Source: a virus
IMG/VR virus record: IMGVR_UViG_3300007735_000706
Coordinates: 1-39,018 of that record
Length of the DNA stretch: 39,018 nucleotides
Strand: one strand, 5' to 3'
Shown piece after piece: positions 23,988-32,215 of this stretch (within the stretch, counting starts at the first letter, position 1; each line of letters begins with the position of its first letter). Under the pieces are notes generated by a model. That model was not told where the DNA came from and did not search any database. It saw nothing but the letters and a program-made list of their open reading frames with translations. Position numbers and translations under genes: made by a program.

Positions 23988-26855
23988 ATGGCTAAACTTC
24001 ACTGGTATGATCCAAGGCAGATTGGTAAGAATTTTGTTGAAGAGATTAAGGATCTTCGTGGGATTCCTGGTGGCTTAAAATATACTGGTCAAGCTATCGT
24101 ACATGATATTGGTAAGCCTCTTGGTCTTACTAGTGGGCAGGCTCTTGTTGACGATATTTTTAGGGGCGCGTTTCAAACTATTCAACAAAACTGGTCGCCG
24201 CTTGCTCGCGGTGATTACACACAGTTCGCTAAGAATTTTGCTGCACACCCGCTTACTATGGGCTTGGATGTTGCAACTCTTGCTACGGGTGGTGCTGCTG
24301 GTGCTGGTAAAGCTGCGAGCCTTGCACAAGCAGCGGGTCGTGGTGGCGGGTTAGCAGCAAAACTTGGTAAGTATGAGCTTGCTAGTGCTCCTGTTAGTGC
24401 AAGGCTTGCTGCTGGTGGTATTGTTCCCGGTGCGCGAGCTGGTCGTGGTCGTATAGCCGGACAATATCTTGTTCCCAAAACATATAAGCTGGCTGATGTT
24501 GAGGGGCGTATTGTTGGCCAGGTTCCACTTGCTGCTAATCCGCTTGTTAGGGCAAGACAGGTGGGGCGCGAGAAAGTGTTTGCTGCTGGTGTTCTTGGTG
24601 AAAGATACAAGCCTAGTGCTCGTGGTGCTCGACTAACAACTAAGCAGAGTGAGCGTATTGCTAAGCGCACACGACTACAATTACATGCTGCTGCTCTTGC
24701 AGCGGTTAAGTCTTTAAATAAGAAAGAACGCGAAGCACTCGCGTATGTTGCTGAGGGTTTTGATAGTCCTGAGCGTATTGATGCGCTTCTTAATTATCGC
24801 AAGAATATTCTTGAAGAAATGGCTGCTAAGCGTGTCGAGAATATGCCTGTTGAAGATAGGCACTTGTTACCATCTGCTACTGGTGGTATTAGTGAGGCCG
24901 CTGATCCGTCGGGGCCGAGGGCGTTGTTTGATGCGGCGCTTATTGGTAAGGATGTTAGTCGTATTAATAGTCTTCGTTCTTTGATGGAGAATCCTTCTGT
25001 TCGTATGAATAGGGCGCTTGATGCTCTTAGTGCTGTTGAGCAGCATACTACTGATACGTTGATTAGTATGGGTCGTTTAACTGCTAAGGAAGCTGTTGAT
25101 AGGCGTACTCTTCCTCTTCGTCTTGTTGGTGCTATTCCTGGTGAGGAGCAGCGTCTTATTACTATGTCTCATGTTGCACCAAGACGTATGAGTAAGCGGG
25201 AGCGTCGGGCGCGTAGTCGCGGGTTAACTGTTCCTGTGCTTGATGAGTCTAAGAAGAATATGGGTGTTAATTTTGCTCGCGCTGATTATGCTCGTGATCC
25301 TAGTGTTGTGTTGGATTCGTTTGATCGTGTAACTGGTGCTCATCTTATTGCTCGCCGGTTGGAGTATGCGATGAGTGTTGCTCGTCTTGCTACGAAGGAT
25401 GATTATGCTGCGATTCGTAGTGGCGAGTTAGCTCAGCTTACTAAGGGTGATAAGTCTGCGTTGTTTATGCGTGATATTCAACAGTTTCTTGAGGATGATT
25501 TGAAGCCCAATCTTGCTGATATGAATGATGCGCAGGCTGCTGCTGTTACGGGTGCTGTTAATGAGGCTATTCGTAAACTTGATGAGGCTGGTGAGATGGG
25601 TCTTGTTATGGATCCTGGTGTGTATCGTGAGCTTACTCGCGAGATTCGTGGAGCTAAGAAACTTGTTACTAGGTTGTTGAGTAGTGCTGTTGGTCAGTGG
25701 CGGCAGATTGTTCTTAATCTTAAGGGTAGTTTTTATGTGAACAATTTTCTTGGCAACCTCCTGCTTGGATTGATTGCTAATCCTGCTAGGTTTGTTCCTG
25801 CTCTTGCTACTGAAACTATTGGTGTTGGTAAGAAGTCTAAGCAGATTAAGCAGGCTGTTCCTGATATTCCTAGGCACGCTGGTGGTGTTGCGCTTAACAA
25901 GGAAGCTAGTCGTCTTGCGCGTGTTAAAGGCTTAGAAGTTCTTGGTGATAAGGTAGCTAAACTTCTTGGCCCTGTTACTGACGATAATTTTCGTCGTGCT
26001 AAGTTCCGTATCGAAGCTAATAAACTTGTTAAGGAGCACGCTAAGCGTAACAATATTAGTAAGGGTCAGGCTTGGGAAGAAGTGTTGAATGATGCTCAGG
26101 CTGTTGATCATATTGCACAAAAAATGTATGACGACTTGCTTGACTATACGAAGATGACTGAAGCTGAGCGGTTGTATCTTGTTCCGTTCTACCCGTTTTG
26201 GGCGTTTACTCGTAGTATGACTGGTCGTACTGTTCGTCTTGCTGGTGATGAGCCGTGGAAACTTCAGGCTCTTATGATTTTTGGTGATTATGGTATTCAA
26301 CGCACGGAAGAACAAGTAGGAAAATTACCAGATTTTTTGCGTGGAATTATTTTGCTTGATTCTGATAAGACCATGCCGCTTGCTTTGTCTGCGTATGGTA
26401 TGAACCCGTTTACTGCTCCTGTTGATACTGCTAGTCAGATAACACAATTACTTGGCTTGTCTTCTGGTGAGACGGGTGCAACGAACCCGGTGTCGAGTAT
26501 GAACCCGTTGGTTAAAGCTGGTGCTGAGACGGTGTTTGGTCGTGATGCTTTTTATGGTACTCCGGTTGAGCAGAATCTTGGTGGGTTTATGGGGCAGCTC
26601 GCTAAGAGTAGTCCTCAGTATGTTATGTATCGTAATATGGTTCTTCCTGCGAAGCGTCCTTCGTTTGTGCGTTCGCCTGGTCAGCAATTGTTCTCGTATG
26701 CTGTGAGTCCTGTTGGCGAGTTAAGTGTTCGTAATGTTCGTACTAATCAGGCTATTGCTGATTTTTATAAGCGTAAAGATGTGCAGCAGGCGTTGAAGCG
26801 TAAGATGTCTGAGGAGTCTCGTCGGCGCTCGTTGAGGGAGGCTATTGGTGGCTAA
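23988..26855 (+). CDS. Large internal virion/ejection protein
   Basis: 955 residues, the largest protein here. The N-terminal part has an Ala/Gly-rich hydrophobic stretch (MGLDVATLATGGAAGAGKAA, about 85-110), the middle is helical, and about 575-610 contains QWRQIVLNLKGSFYVNNFLG and LLLGLIANP, a possible membrane-interacting helix. Then comes YLVPFYPFWAFTRSMTGRTV. Size, position and mix of helices with hydrophobic segments suit the protein that crosses the cell envelope during DNA delivery. I see no catalytic motif. It overlaps the hydrolase gene by eight bases. Confidence 0.68.
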   Translation: MAKLHWYDPRQIGKNFVEEIKDLRGIPGGLKYTGQAIVHDIGKPLGLTSGQALVDDIFRGAFQTIQQNWSPLARGDYTQFAKNFAAHPLTMGLDVATLATGGAAGAGKAASLAQAAGRGGGLAAKLGKYELASAPVSARLAAGGIVPGARAGRGRIAGQYLVPKTYKLADVEGRIVGQVPLAANPLVRARQVGREKVFAAGVLGERYKPSARGARLTTKQSERIAKRTRLQLHAAALAAVKSLNKKEREALAYVAEGFDSPERIDALLNYRKNILEEMAAKRVENMPVEDRHLLPSATGGISEAADPSGPRALFDAALIGKDVSRINSLRSLMENPSVRMNRALDALSAVEQHTTDTLISMGRLTAKEAVDRRTLPLRLVGAIPGEEQRLITMSHVAPRRMSKRERRARSRGLTVPVLDESKKNMGVNFARADYARDPSVVLDSFDRVTGAHLIARRLEYAMSVARLATKDDYAAIRSGELAQLTKGDKSALFMRDIQQFLEDDLKPNLADMNDAQAAAVTGAVNEAIRKLDEAGEMGLVMDPGVYRELTREIRGAKKLVTRLLSSAVGQWRQIVLNLKGSFYVNNFLGNLLLGLIANPARFVPALATETIGVGKKSKQIKQAVPDIPRHAGGVALNKEASRLARVKGLEVLGDKVAKLLGPVTDDNFRRAKFRIEANKLVKEHAKRNNISKGQAWEEVLNDAQAVDHIAQKMYDDLLDYTKMTEAERLYLVPFYPFWAFTRSMTGRTVRLAGDEPWKLQALMIFGDYGIQRTEEQVGKLPDFLRGIILLDSDKTMPLALSAYGMNPFTAPVDTASQITQLLGLSSGETGATNPVSSMNPLVKAGAETVFGRDAFYGTPVEQNLGGFMGQLAKSSPQYVMYRNMVLPAKRPSFVRSPGQQLFSYAVSPVGELSVRNVRTNQAIADFYKRKDVQQALKRKMSEESRRRSLREAIGG

Positions 26856-27675
26856 GGGTCGTTCGTATTATGAGGATCTTGCGCGTCGCGCGGCTGTTGC
26901 TAATGGTATTGATCCTGATTTGTTTGCTCGTCAGATAGAAGCAGAGTCGGGTTTTAATCCTAGTGCGCGTAGTGGTGCTGGTGCGCAGGGCATTGCTCAG
27001 ATTATGCCTGCTACTGCGCGTGGTTGGGGTGTGGATCCTAATGATCCGCAAGCTGCTTTGAATGCTGCTGCTCGAGCGATGAGTAAGTATATTGCGAATT
27101 ATGGTGGGTGGCGCAACGCGCTGGTTGCTTATAATGCTGGGCCTGGTCGTGTAGGTAAACCATTATATTCTGAGACTCGTAATTATATTAATCGTATTAT
27201 GGGTGGTCGTAGCGAGCCTGCACCTGCTGGTAGTATGGTTAATTATTCTCAGCCTGTTCGTGATGATTCTGAAGTATTATCATTTATTTTTCAGGGTTCT
27301 CCTCTTGCTGGTTTGATAAGTAGTATGAGTGCTGGTGCTGATCAGCAGGCTCCTGTTTATGAGGCTCCTACTCGTGCTGTTAATGCTCCTAATATAAGTG
27401 TTGATGGTATTCCGTTTCGGCGTGATTATAAGTGGTTGCAACAGGTTGGACAAAAAAAGTTCGGTCTTCGTAATGATCCTGGTACTAGTCAGACTACTGG
27501 TGGTGGGCATACTGCTAATAGTAGGCATTATGCTGGTATGGCTGTTGATTTTGGTTCTGCTCGGAATAGTCGTAGCAAGCTGAATGCGTGGTATAATTGG
27601 GCGCTTGCTAATCGTAATAAGTATGGTTTTAAAGAAGTGCTCGATGAGGGCGATCATATTCATGTAGCGTTCTAG
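26848..27675 (+). CDS. Two-domain virion peptidoglycan hydrolase: SLT transglycosylase + M15-like peptidase
   Basis: 275 residues from GTG at 26848, seven bases after GGGAGG. Residues 20-110 form a lytic transglycosylase domain: catalytic Glu in EAESGFNP (Glu33), GAQGIAQIMP (45-54) and AYNAGPG (94-100). Residues about 190-275 form a LAS/M15-type peptidase: HTANSRHYAGMAVDFG gives His227 and Asp234 as zinc ligands, and DHIHVAF at the end gives the final His pair. Cutting both glycan and peptide bonds fits a virion enzyme that opens the wall for DNA entry, in keeping with the preceding ejection genes. It might also help release. Confidence 0.88.
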   Translation: MAKGRSYYEDLARRAAVANGIDPDLFARQIEAESGFNPSARSGAGAQGIAQIMPATARGWGVDPNDPQAALNAAARAMSKYIANYGGWRNALVAYNAGPGRVGKPLYSETRNYINRIMGGRSEPAPAGSMVNYSQPVRDDSEVLSFIFQGSPLAGLISSMSAGADQQAPVYEAPTRAVNAPNISVDGIPFRRDYKWLQQVGQKKFGLRNDPGTSQTTGGGHTANSRHYAGMAVDFGSARNSRSKLNAWYNWALANRNKYGFKEVLDEGDHIHVAF

Positions 27676-27686
27676 GGGGTGATTGT

Positions 27687-27848
27687 ATGACGGCTTCACA
27701 ATTTGCTATTCTTATTGAGCGCCTCGATAAGTTTGAGGAGAAGTTCGAGAAGCGTTTACGCCGCCTAGAATTATGGGCGGGTACGGCGATGGGGGGACTT
27801 ATGCTTGCTGGTTTTGCTATAGCGAACAATTTGGTGCGCTTTGGGTGA
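27687..27848 (+). CDS. Small membrane protein, holin-like
   Basis: 53 residues. The N-terminal amphipathic charged helix (ERLDKFEEKFEKRLRRLE) is followed by one membrane span (LWAGTAMGGLMLAGFAIANN). The topology resembles XhlA-type lysis accessory proteins. GGGGGT lies before the ATG. It stands between the wall hydrolase and the metallophosphoesterase at the head of the lysis block. Confidence 0.7.
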   Translation: MTASQFAILIERLDKFEEKFEKRLRRLELWAGTAMGGLMLAGFAIANNLVRFG

Positions 27849-27849
27849 T

Positions 27850-28758
27850 ATGATTCGCGGTGCGCTTTGGCGCGACCCGGAATGGCTGGAAGCCAACCTA
27901 GCAAGGCACGGAGGCAGAATCAGAGGATCAGCAGCACGCTTAGCCGCAGAGCTTAATGTTGATTCTACAACGATTACTAAATGGGTGCGACGATTCGAAT
28001 CGCAAGGCGTTATTCATAATAAGCCAGCACCTATACAACTTGTAAGAGATGTTATACGCCTAGAGGGTGATATAGCTCCGTCGAGTGATTGGCATCTTCC
28101 TCTTACACGATACGACTTGTTCGAGAACTGGTTAGAAGCAGCGTATGATGCTAATATAAAAACCGGGGTATGCGCTGGGGATATGGTTAATCTTGATTAT
28201 TGGAGTGACCATTATCCGAAACAAGACGGTTGTAGTGTAGAAGTGGAACAAGAACACGCAGCGTATGCTGTAAGCATGGCTCTTGACGTGTTTGATGAAC
28301 TGGTTATTTGTCTTGGTAATCACGATGAGCGTGCTGTTAAAAAAGTAGGATACTCTACAAGTTTTGATAACGCGATGCGTAGCTTGTTACACAAATTATC
28401 TTCCGATAAGAAGGATCGTATTCGTGTAACTAGCAGGGATTATGTGATTGTTGATACCGATGAAGGCGAGTGGCGTATTTGTCACACTAAGTCGTATAGT
28501 AAGCAGCCACTTGCATACCCGATTAAGATAGCTATGCGACATAATCAGCACGTCGCAGCAGGCCACCGACACCACCTAGCCCAAGGATACGCACCAAACG
28601 GAAAAATGGTAGTAGAACTCGGCGGGTTCTATGATGCGAACGTAACAGAATACTTAGATCGTTACACAAACGATTTTCCAATGTGGCAACCCGGTTGGTG
28701 GCTGCTACAAGATGGTAGAATGAACTGTCCAATGCTATACACACGGGGGAAAGTATGA
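27850..28758 (+). CDS. Metallophosphoesterase with N-terminal helix-turn-helix
   Basis: 302 residues from ATG at 27850, one base after the previous stop; a TTG nine bases earlier is possible. Residues about 20-55 are a helix-turn-helix (GSAARLAAELNVDSTTITKW). The rest is a calcineurin-like phosphoesterase with all main metal motifs: SDWHLP (Asp80, His82), AGDMVN (Asp111), GNHDE (156-160), CHTKS (His212) and AGHRHH (238-242). A DNA-binding head on a phosphoesterase suggests a nuclease or DNA-repair-type enzyme acting at specific sites. Its position inside the lysis block is unexpected. The 3' quarter shifts to A/C-rich codons. Confidence 0.85.
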   Translation: MIRGALWRDPEWLEANLARHGGRIRGSAARLAAELNVDSTTITKWVRRFESQGVIHNKPAPIQLVRDVIRLEGDIAPSSDWHLPLTRYDLFENWLEAAYDANIKTGVCAGDMVNLDYWSDHYPKQDGCSVEVEQEHAAYAVSMALDVFDELVICLGNHDERAVKKVGYSTSFDNAMRSLLHKLSSDKKDRIRVTSRDYVIVDTDEGEWRICHTKSYSKQPLAYPIKIAMRHNQHVAAGHRHHLAQGYAPNGKMVVELGGFYDANVTEYLDRYTNDFPMWQPGWWLLQDGRMNCPMLYTRGKV

Positions 28759-28892
28759 GCAAGAACTTAACACTTGTTGCAGCATTATGCGTAGTAGGCG
28801 CAGTTGTGCTCGCAGCAATGGACAAAGACAGCGTACAAGTCGCAGCACTTATCGGACTCGCAGGCACACTAGCAGGTCGTGGGCGAGCATGA
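28755..28892 (+). CDS. Probable holin
   Basis: 45 residues with two hydrophobic segments, NLTLVAALCVVGAVVLAAM and VQVAALIGLAGTLAG, separated by MDKDS, and a basic end (RGRA). Small two-span proteins just before an endolysin gene are typical holins. It overlaps both neighbours by ATGA, so it is translated with them. Confidence 0.75.
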   Translation: MSKNLTLVAALCVVGAVVLAAMDKDSVQVAALIGLAGTLAGRGRA

Positions 28893-29395
28893 AAAAACCA
28901 AGACTTGTAGTAGACCGCCGTAAAACCGCTAACGTACATGGAACACACAAACCAGTACGAGTCGTGCTTCACTCAACAGAATCACACGACCAAGCAGGAA
29001 TCAATGACGTAGTAGGCGTACTAAAATTTTTAGAAAACACCCCAGACAAACTAGGCATCCACTTTGTCGTAGATAAAGAAGGAAACATTGGACAAGGCGC
29101 AACATGCCTAGCAATCGCATACCATTGCGGAGGACACAATACCGGAAGTATCGGTATTGAAATGATCGGATTCGCACGATTCTCAGCAACACAATGGTAT
29201 AAGCGTCGTAAGCAACTACAAAAAGTAGCAGAACTATTAGCATGGTTGCATACACGATTCGGAATCGAACTACGATACAAGAAGGGCGTATTCTTGCATC
29301 GTAACCTCAGCGGCCCAGGTGGTCATTGGGATCCTGGTTATGGTTTTCCTACACGAAGGGTGCTGCGTTGGGCGCGTCAAATGGCGAAGCACTAA
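28889..29395 (+). CDS. Endolysin: N-acetylmuramoyl-L-alanine amidase (Amidase_2/PGRP fold)
   Basis: 168 residues, single catalytic domain. VVLHSTES gives zinc ligand His28; IGIEM (Glu91) lies in the core strand; LHRNLSGPGGHWDPGYGFP gives His137 and Asp148, the usual second and third ligands. It cuts the bond between muramic acid and the stem peptide at the end of infection. No separate cell-wall-binding domain is visible. ATG at 28889 overlaps the holin stop. The gene is strongly A/C-rich on the coding strand for most of its length. Confidence 0.92.
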   Translation: MKKPRLVVDRRKTANVHGTHKPVRVVLHSTESHDQAGINDVVGVLKFLENTPDKLGIHFVVDKEGNIGQGATCLAIAYHCGGHNTGSIGIEMIGFARFSATQWYKRRKQLQKVAELLAWLHTRFGIELRYKKGVFLHRNLSGPGGHWDPGYGFPTRRVLRWARQMAKH

Positions 29396-29640
29396 CTCCA
29401 AGTGAGGAGTTAGAACTTAGAAAACTTGGAAGAATAGCAGCACGCCGCTTAGCGTACAGACTATTAATGGAGTACCCACAACTTATAGACCTTGCTGTTA
29501 AGCGTGCTCTTAATCAGGGCGCTGAGTATGAGGGTGCGTCGTATTCTAAAACAATACAAGAACTCCTCACCGAATCCGATGAGGAGCTTGCAGACGCTAT
29601 ATTCTATGAGCATATACGGATACTAAGAACTAAGCCGTAA
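29368..29640 (+). CDS. Small helical hypothetical protein after the endolysin
   Basis: 90 residues from TTG at 29368, eight bases after GAAGGG, overlapping the endolysin by 28 bases. The protein is helical and charged (PSEELELRKLGRIAARRLAY, IQELLTESDEELADAIFYEH). No membrane segment is seen. It is last in the rightward lysis block and could be a lysis regulator, but nothing specific shows that. Confidence 0.6.
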   Translation: MGASNGEALTPSEELELRKLGRIAARRLAYRLLMEYPQLIDLAVKRALNQGAEYEGASYSKTIQELLTESDEELADAIFYEHIRILRTKP

Positions 29641-29674
29641 ATAAAAAAAGCTAGATAGTTATCCTATCTAGCTT
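29641..29674 (-). terminator. Rho-independent terminator of the leftward early operon
   Basis: AAGCTAGATAG (29648-29658) pairs perfectly with CTATCTAGCTT (29664-29674) around a five-base loop. Read leftward it is followed by a run of T (the A-run at 29643-29649 on the plus strand), the classical form. Read rightward it may also halt the lysis transcript arriving from 29640, though without a T-run. Confidence 0.88.
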
Positions 29675-29732
29675 CGGAGTCGCGTAAGCCTAATTTATTA
29701 TTAGTAAGGCAAGTGCCCACTTACCACTCAAT

Positions 29733-29981
29733 CTACTTCTTAGCAGCACAGTTATACAATTTTTGATATAGCCGTGGTGTCATATCAACGTACTCCCATT
29801 TAAATCCAATAAAGTTCCAATCCCAATGCCAAGTTTTTAAATTGTTTTTTGCGCGTATAGCCGCATTATTCCATTTGTGAAAACGTCCACGCTCAGCTAT
29901 TTCTTTTGTACGCTCTTCTAATGTGCTTATGTATTCAAGAAACTCTGGTGATGAAGTGAGTTCTATTATTTTATTCTTCAT
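29733..29981 (-). CDS. Hypothetical protein, last gene of the leftward operon
   Basis: 82 residues, basic, with an aromatic middle (TWHWDWNFIGFKWEYVDMTP). The family is not recognised. The start overlaps the preceding gene by 11 bases, and AGG lies upstream. About 60 bases after its stop comes the leftward terminator. Confidence 0.7.
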   Translation of the reverse strand: MKNKIIELTSSPEFLEYISTLEERTKEIAERGRFHKWNNAAIRAKNNLKTWHWDWNFIGFKWEYVDMTPRLYQKLYNCAAKK

Positions 29982-30192
29982 AAGTACGCCTATGGTAGCC
30001 GCGCATTATTTCATCTAACAATTCGTAGTGCCTACCATCACAACAATCATTAGACTCAGGACGCTGATTATAATCAGCATAAGATTCCAAGTGTGTAATA
30101 ATAGCGTACCGTTCGTCTTGTTGTCCTAAAGCAAACGCGGCTTTAAGACTACTATCAATAAGTCCAATGAGATTATTATGAATAGTTTCCAC
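29971..30192 (-). CDS. Hypothetical protein
   Basis: 73 residues from GTG at 30192, chosen because a perfect GGAGG lies six bases upstream; a longer form from 30243 would have no such site. It is a helical protein with LKAAFALGQQDERYAIITHL and CCDGRHYELLDEI. Short proteins of the pattern xAFxxGQxDxRxxIxxxL are common in phage early operons; the role is unknown. Confidence 0.72.
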   Translation of the reverse strand: METIHNNLIGLIDSSLKAAFALGQQDERYAIITHLESYADYNQRPESNDCCDGRHYELLDEIMRGYHRRTYEE

Positions 30193-30193
30193 A

Positions 30194-30328
30194 CTAATCC
30201 TCCGGGTCTTGTTCAACACCACGACGCTTATCAGCACACTCATTACATAAGCGATGATTATTATATCCCCGCCAACACGATTGTTCGGCGGGGATCATTT
30301 TATTACAAGAAGCACAAATCCTAGTCAT
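30194..30328 (-). CDS. Small zinc-ribbon-like protein
   Basis: 44 residues, starting at ATG 30328 inside the ATGA overlap with the gene before. It has two CxxC pairs, CASC (5-8) and CNEC (28-31), with a central SCWRGYNNHRL, the usual form of a minimal four-cysteine zinc finger, and an acidic end. Its message contains the strong hairpin at 30265-30295. The family is unknown; it could bind nucleic acid or a host protein. Confidence 0.75.
   Translation of the reverse strand: MTRICASCNKMIPAEQSCWRGYNNHRLCNECADKRRGVEQDPED
30265..30295. other. Strong hairpin inside the zinc-ribbon gene
   Basis: ATCCCCGCC and AACA (30265-30277) pair with TGTT and GGCGGGGAT (30282-30295) with one bulged base and a four-base loop. 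A stem of 13 pairs is rare inside so short a gene and may act on translation or RNA processing of the polycistronic message. Confidence 0.55.
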
Positions 30329-30438
30329 GTTTTTGGCCTAAACACTGGCTCAGGTACTTGTATAGGTGGTGAAACAGGTGGCAGTAGCCACGGTGGAACA
30401 ATACCACCATTCTTAGGTGGTTGTGTGGGCGTAATCAT
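30325..30438 (-). CDS. Small proline-rich protein
   Basis: 37 residues from ATG at 30438, six bases after a perfect GGAGG. One third of the residues are proline, spaced as in PPWLLPPVSPPIQVPEP, so it is probably extended and could bind partners by proline motifs. It overlaps the gene before by 26 bases and the next by ATGA. The family is unknown. Confidence 0.65.
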   Translation of the reverse strand: MITPTQPPKNGGIVPPWLLPPVSPPIQVPEPVFRPKT

Positions 30439-30664
30439 ACTCAGCCTCCGATAATAGATTTTCACTAATAAGAGCAACACTACCAATATCAGTAGCAGCT
30501 TTGCGTAGAACATCAACCTCGTTAAGCATAATGCTCATGCCAGCAAGACTATCAGAATAATGATCGTCAATAATCATACTGGTTTCTAACACAAGACCAT
30601 ACGCCCTACCAAGGTTTTCAACAATCTGCGATAAGCACCCTATCGTATCCCCCTTACGAATCAT
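30413..30664 (-). CDS. Hypothetical protein
   Basis: 83 residues, acidic and helical, with LVLETSMIIDDHYSDSLAGM and LRKAATDIGSVALISENLL. No family is recognised. The start overlaps the previous stop (TGATG). Confidence 0.7.
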   Translation of the reverse strand: MIRKGDTIGCLSQIVENLGRAYGLVLETSMIIDDHYSDSLAGMSIMLNEVDVLRKAATDIGSVALISENLLSEAEYDYAHTTT

Positions 30665-30945
30665 CAGCGCCTACCACCCTTAGCAGTAGTCCTCGCATTA
30701 GCAAGATGAACCACGTTACCCCACTCCCAGTTAGAAACAGAAAGCGGCGTGCCCTGCGATTCTGCATACTCGCATATATCTCGTAGCGTTATACCATACT
30801 CGTTATCTTCCAAGTCGGTGCATGTGTCTACTGAAATAATTGCGTGTCCTACTCCTACTGGTGTGGCTGCGTGCATTTGTGCAGCAGCACTACACCTAGC
30901 AACAAGCGTGTCTGTTGCTAGACTCATAAACGTATTCTTATCCAT
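30664..30945 (-). CDS. Hypothetical protein
   Basis: 93 residues with VARCSAAAQMHAATPVGVGH in the first half and acidic DTCTDLEDNEYGITLRDI, ending in a basic tail (TTAKGGRR). The family is not recognised. It overlaps the upstream gene by eight bases, with GAGAGG further upstream. Confidence 0.7.
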   Translation of the reverse strand: MDKNTFMSLATDTLVARCSAAAQMHAATPVGVGHAIISVDTCTDLEDNEYGITLRDICEYAESQGTPLSVSNWEWGNVVHLANARTTAKGGRR

Positions 30946-31264
30946 GCTTACTTATTGCCTCTCGTAAGTCGCTAATAATTTGAATACTTCGTAGTGTGAT
31001 AGCGAATGCTGCGTCTTGCAGAATAACACTAATACCACTATTTTCTAAGTTGTCAGCGTATTGTTGCGCGGCTTCTAAGAATAGTTGGTAGAAGTGTTCT
31101 GGTGTGACGTGATCCACGCGGCTAACCAGACTGTCAATAGCCTGGTCAGCCGCGTTCGTGATCGTTCCAACATTCGCCCCACACCCGGCACAAGTGTTCT
31201 GACCACGCCGCAAACTAGCAGCATACTCGTCACACCCAACCACGTTAGTGCAAGGCTTAGTCAT
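30938..31264 (-). CDS. Hypothetical protein with N-terminal zinc-finger cysteines
   Basis: 108 residues. The N-terminus has CTNVVGC and CAGCG, a probable four-cysteine zinc site; the rest is helical. It starts in a TAATG overlap with the preceding gene. A long inverted repeat (31117-31154) lies in its coding sequence. The role is unknown. Confidence 0.72.
   Translation of the reverse strand: MTKPCTNVVGCDEYAASLRRGQNTCAGCGANVGTITNAADQAIDSLVSRVDHVTPEHFYQLFLEAAQQYADNLENSGISVILQDAAFAITLRSIQIISDLREAISKHG
31117..31154. repeat. Inverted repeat within the 30938-31264 gene
   Basis: CGCGGCT-A-ACCAG (31117-31129) faces CTGGT-C-AGCCGCG (31142-31154), 12 of 13 bases complementary, around a 12-base centre. 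It could be a protein-binding site, a recombination site or an RNA hairpin. Confidence 0.55.
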
Positions 31265-32052
31265 TACACTACCTCAGTTGTTCCACCGAATGCTTTATCG
31301 AACTCGGCTAATGATTCGTCAACAACAGTTACATCAGTTGTTGGCTCGGTTGTAGTATCCGCTGCTGGTTCGCGTCGAGTTAATTGTTTCACAACAGGAA
31401 TAAACGAATCAATCTGCGCTGCTTGTTCCTGGTCAAGATCACCAACCAAAGAAAAATTCACAGCACTATAACTATTCGTACCCTTAACCACACGCTCAGC
31501 ACTAATCTTCGTAACAACATGCTGAAGTTTCTTACCTTTAAGAACAATACGCTTCAACATATAATCATCGAAGCGGCTAAGACTCGCAGGGCTTAGTGTA
31601 ACAAGCAGCGGAAGCATCTCACCACTCGGCAGAATATAAATACGCCGCTGATTCTTATTAGCTTTAGCACGAGGATTAGCATCCGGGTCAACAAGCTGAG
31701 CACTACCCCACTGATTATACGGACAATCAGCAAGACTAGTACCAGGAGTAGGAAGATTATGCTGCTTCGAATACTCAACACCCGCATCAGTCACAACCTG
31801 AGTAACACCATCAAGACTATACGCATGAGGCGTACCCACCGTACCCTTCGATAACCACAATACGCTACTTGGATGCTGGTCAACAATTACACCAGTAATA
31901 TCCTTAGCAACATCGGGACTATCAGTACCATTAGGAATTTCGAATCCTGAACCTTCAACTTTTACACGATCAAACGTGATACTCATCCCTGCAAGATCGG
32001 CGGGATCAATTGTTGCTAGGCTAGGTGTCTCATATTTTACTAGGTTACTCAT
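31264..32052 (-). CDS. Possible single-stranded-DNA-binding-type phage protein
   Basis: 262 residues from ATG at 32052, with AAGGA upstream. The segments ADCPYNQWGSAQ, NKNQRRIYILPSGEMLPLLV and TLSPASLSRFDDYMLKRI are those of a phage protein family I recall from replication regions of Gram-positive phages, sometimes described as ssDNA-binding; I cannot confirm it here. The C-terminus is long and acidic (DESLAEFDKAF), as in SSB-type proteins that recruit partners. It follows the helicase and its companion gene, which fits DNA replication or repair. Confidence 0.6.
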   Translation of the reverse strand: MSNLVKYETPSLATIDPADLAGMSITFDRVKVEGSGFEIPNGTDSPDVAKDITGVIVDQHPSSVLWLSKGTVGTPHAYSLDGVTQVVTDAGVEYSKQHNLPTPGTSLADCPYNQWGSAQLVDPDANPRAKANKNQRRIYILPSGEMLPLLVTLSPASLSRFDDYMLKRIVLKGKKLQHVVTKISAERVVKGTNSYSAVNFSLVGDLDQEQAAQIDSFIPVVKQLTRREPAADTTTEPTTDVTVVDESLAEFDKAFGGTTEVV

Positions 32053-32215
32053 TGTTATCCTTGTGTCGTTGTTGTCTATGATTCTCAGCCCAAGCATACG
32101 CATCAGCCTGAGAAACCTGTGGAGTAGAATCACCGCATGTAACACAATACGCAACACACCGAAACGGCATATTTTTCTTACGACTTGTATTTGTTACAAC
32201 AACCTTATGCTTCAC
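32045..32215 (-). CDS. Small cysteine-containing protein
   Basis: 56 residues from GTG at 32215, overlapping the upstream stop by GTGA; its end overlaps the next start (ATGAGTAA). A basic N-terminus is followed by FRCVAYCVTCGDSTPQVSQA and a helical, charged end, QADAYAWAENHRQQRHKDNN. The CxxxCxxC pattern with nearby His suggests a small zinc site. Confidence 0.72.
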   Translation of the reverse strand: MKHKVVVTNTSRKKNMPFRCVAYCVTCGDSTPQVSQADAYAWAENHRQQRHKDNNE

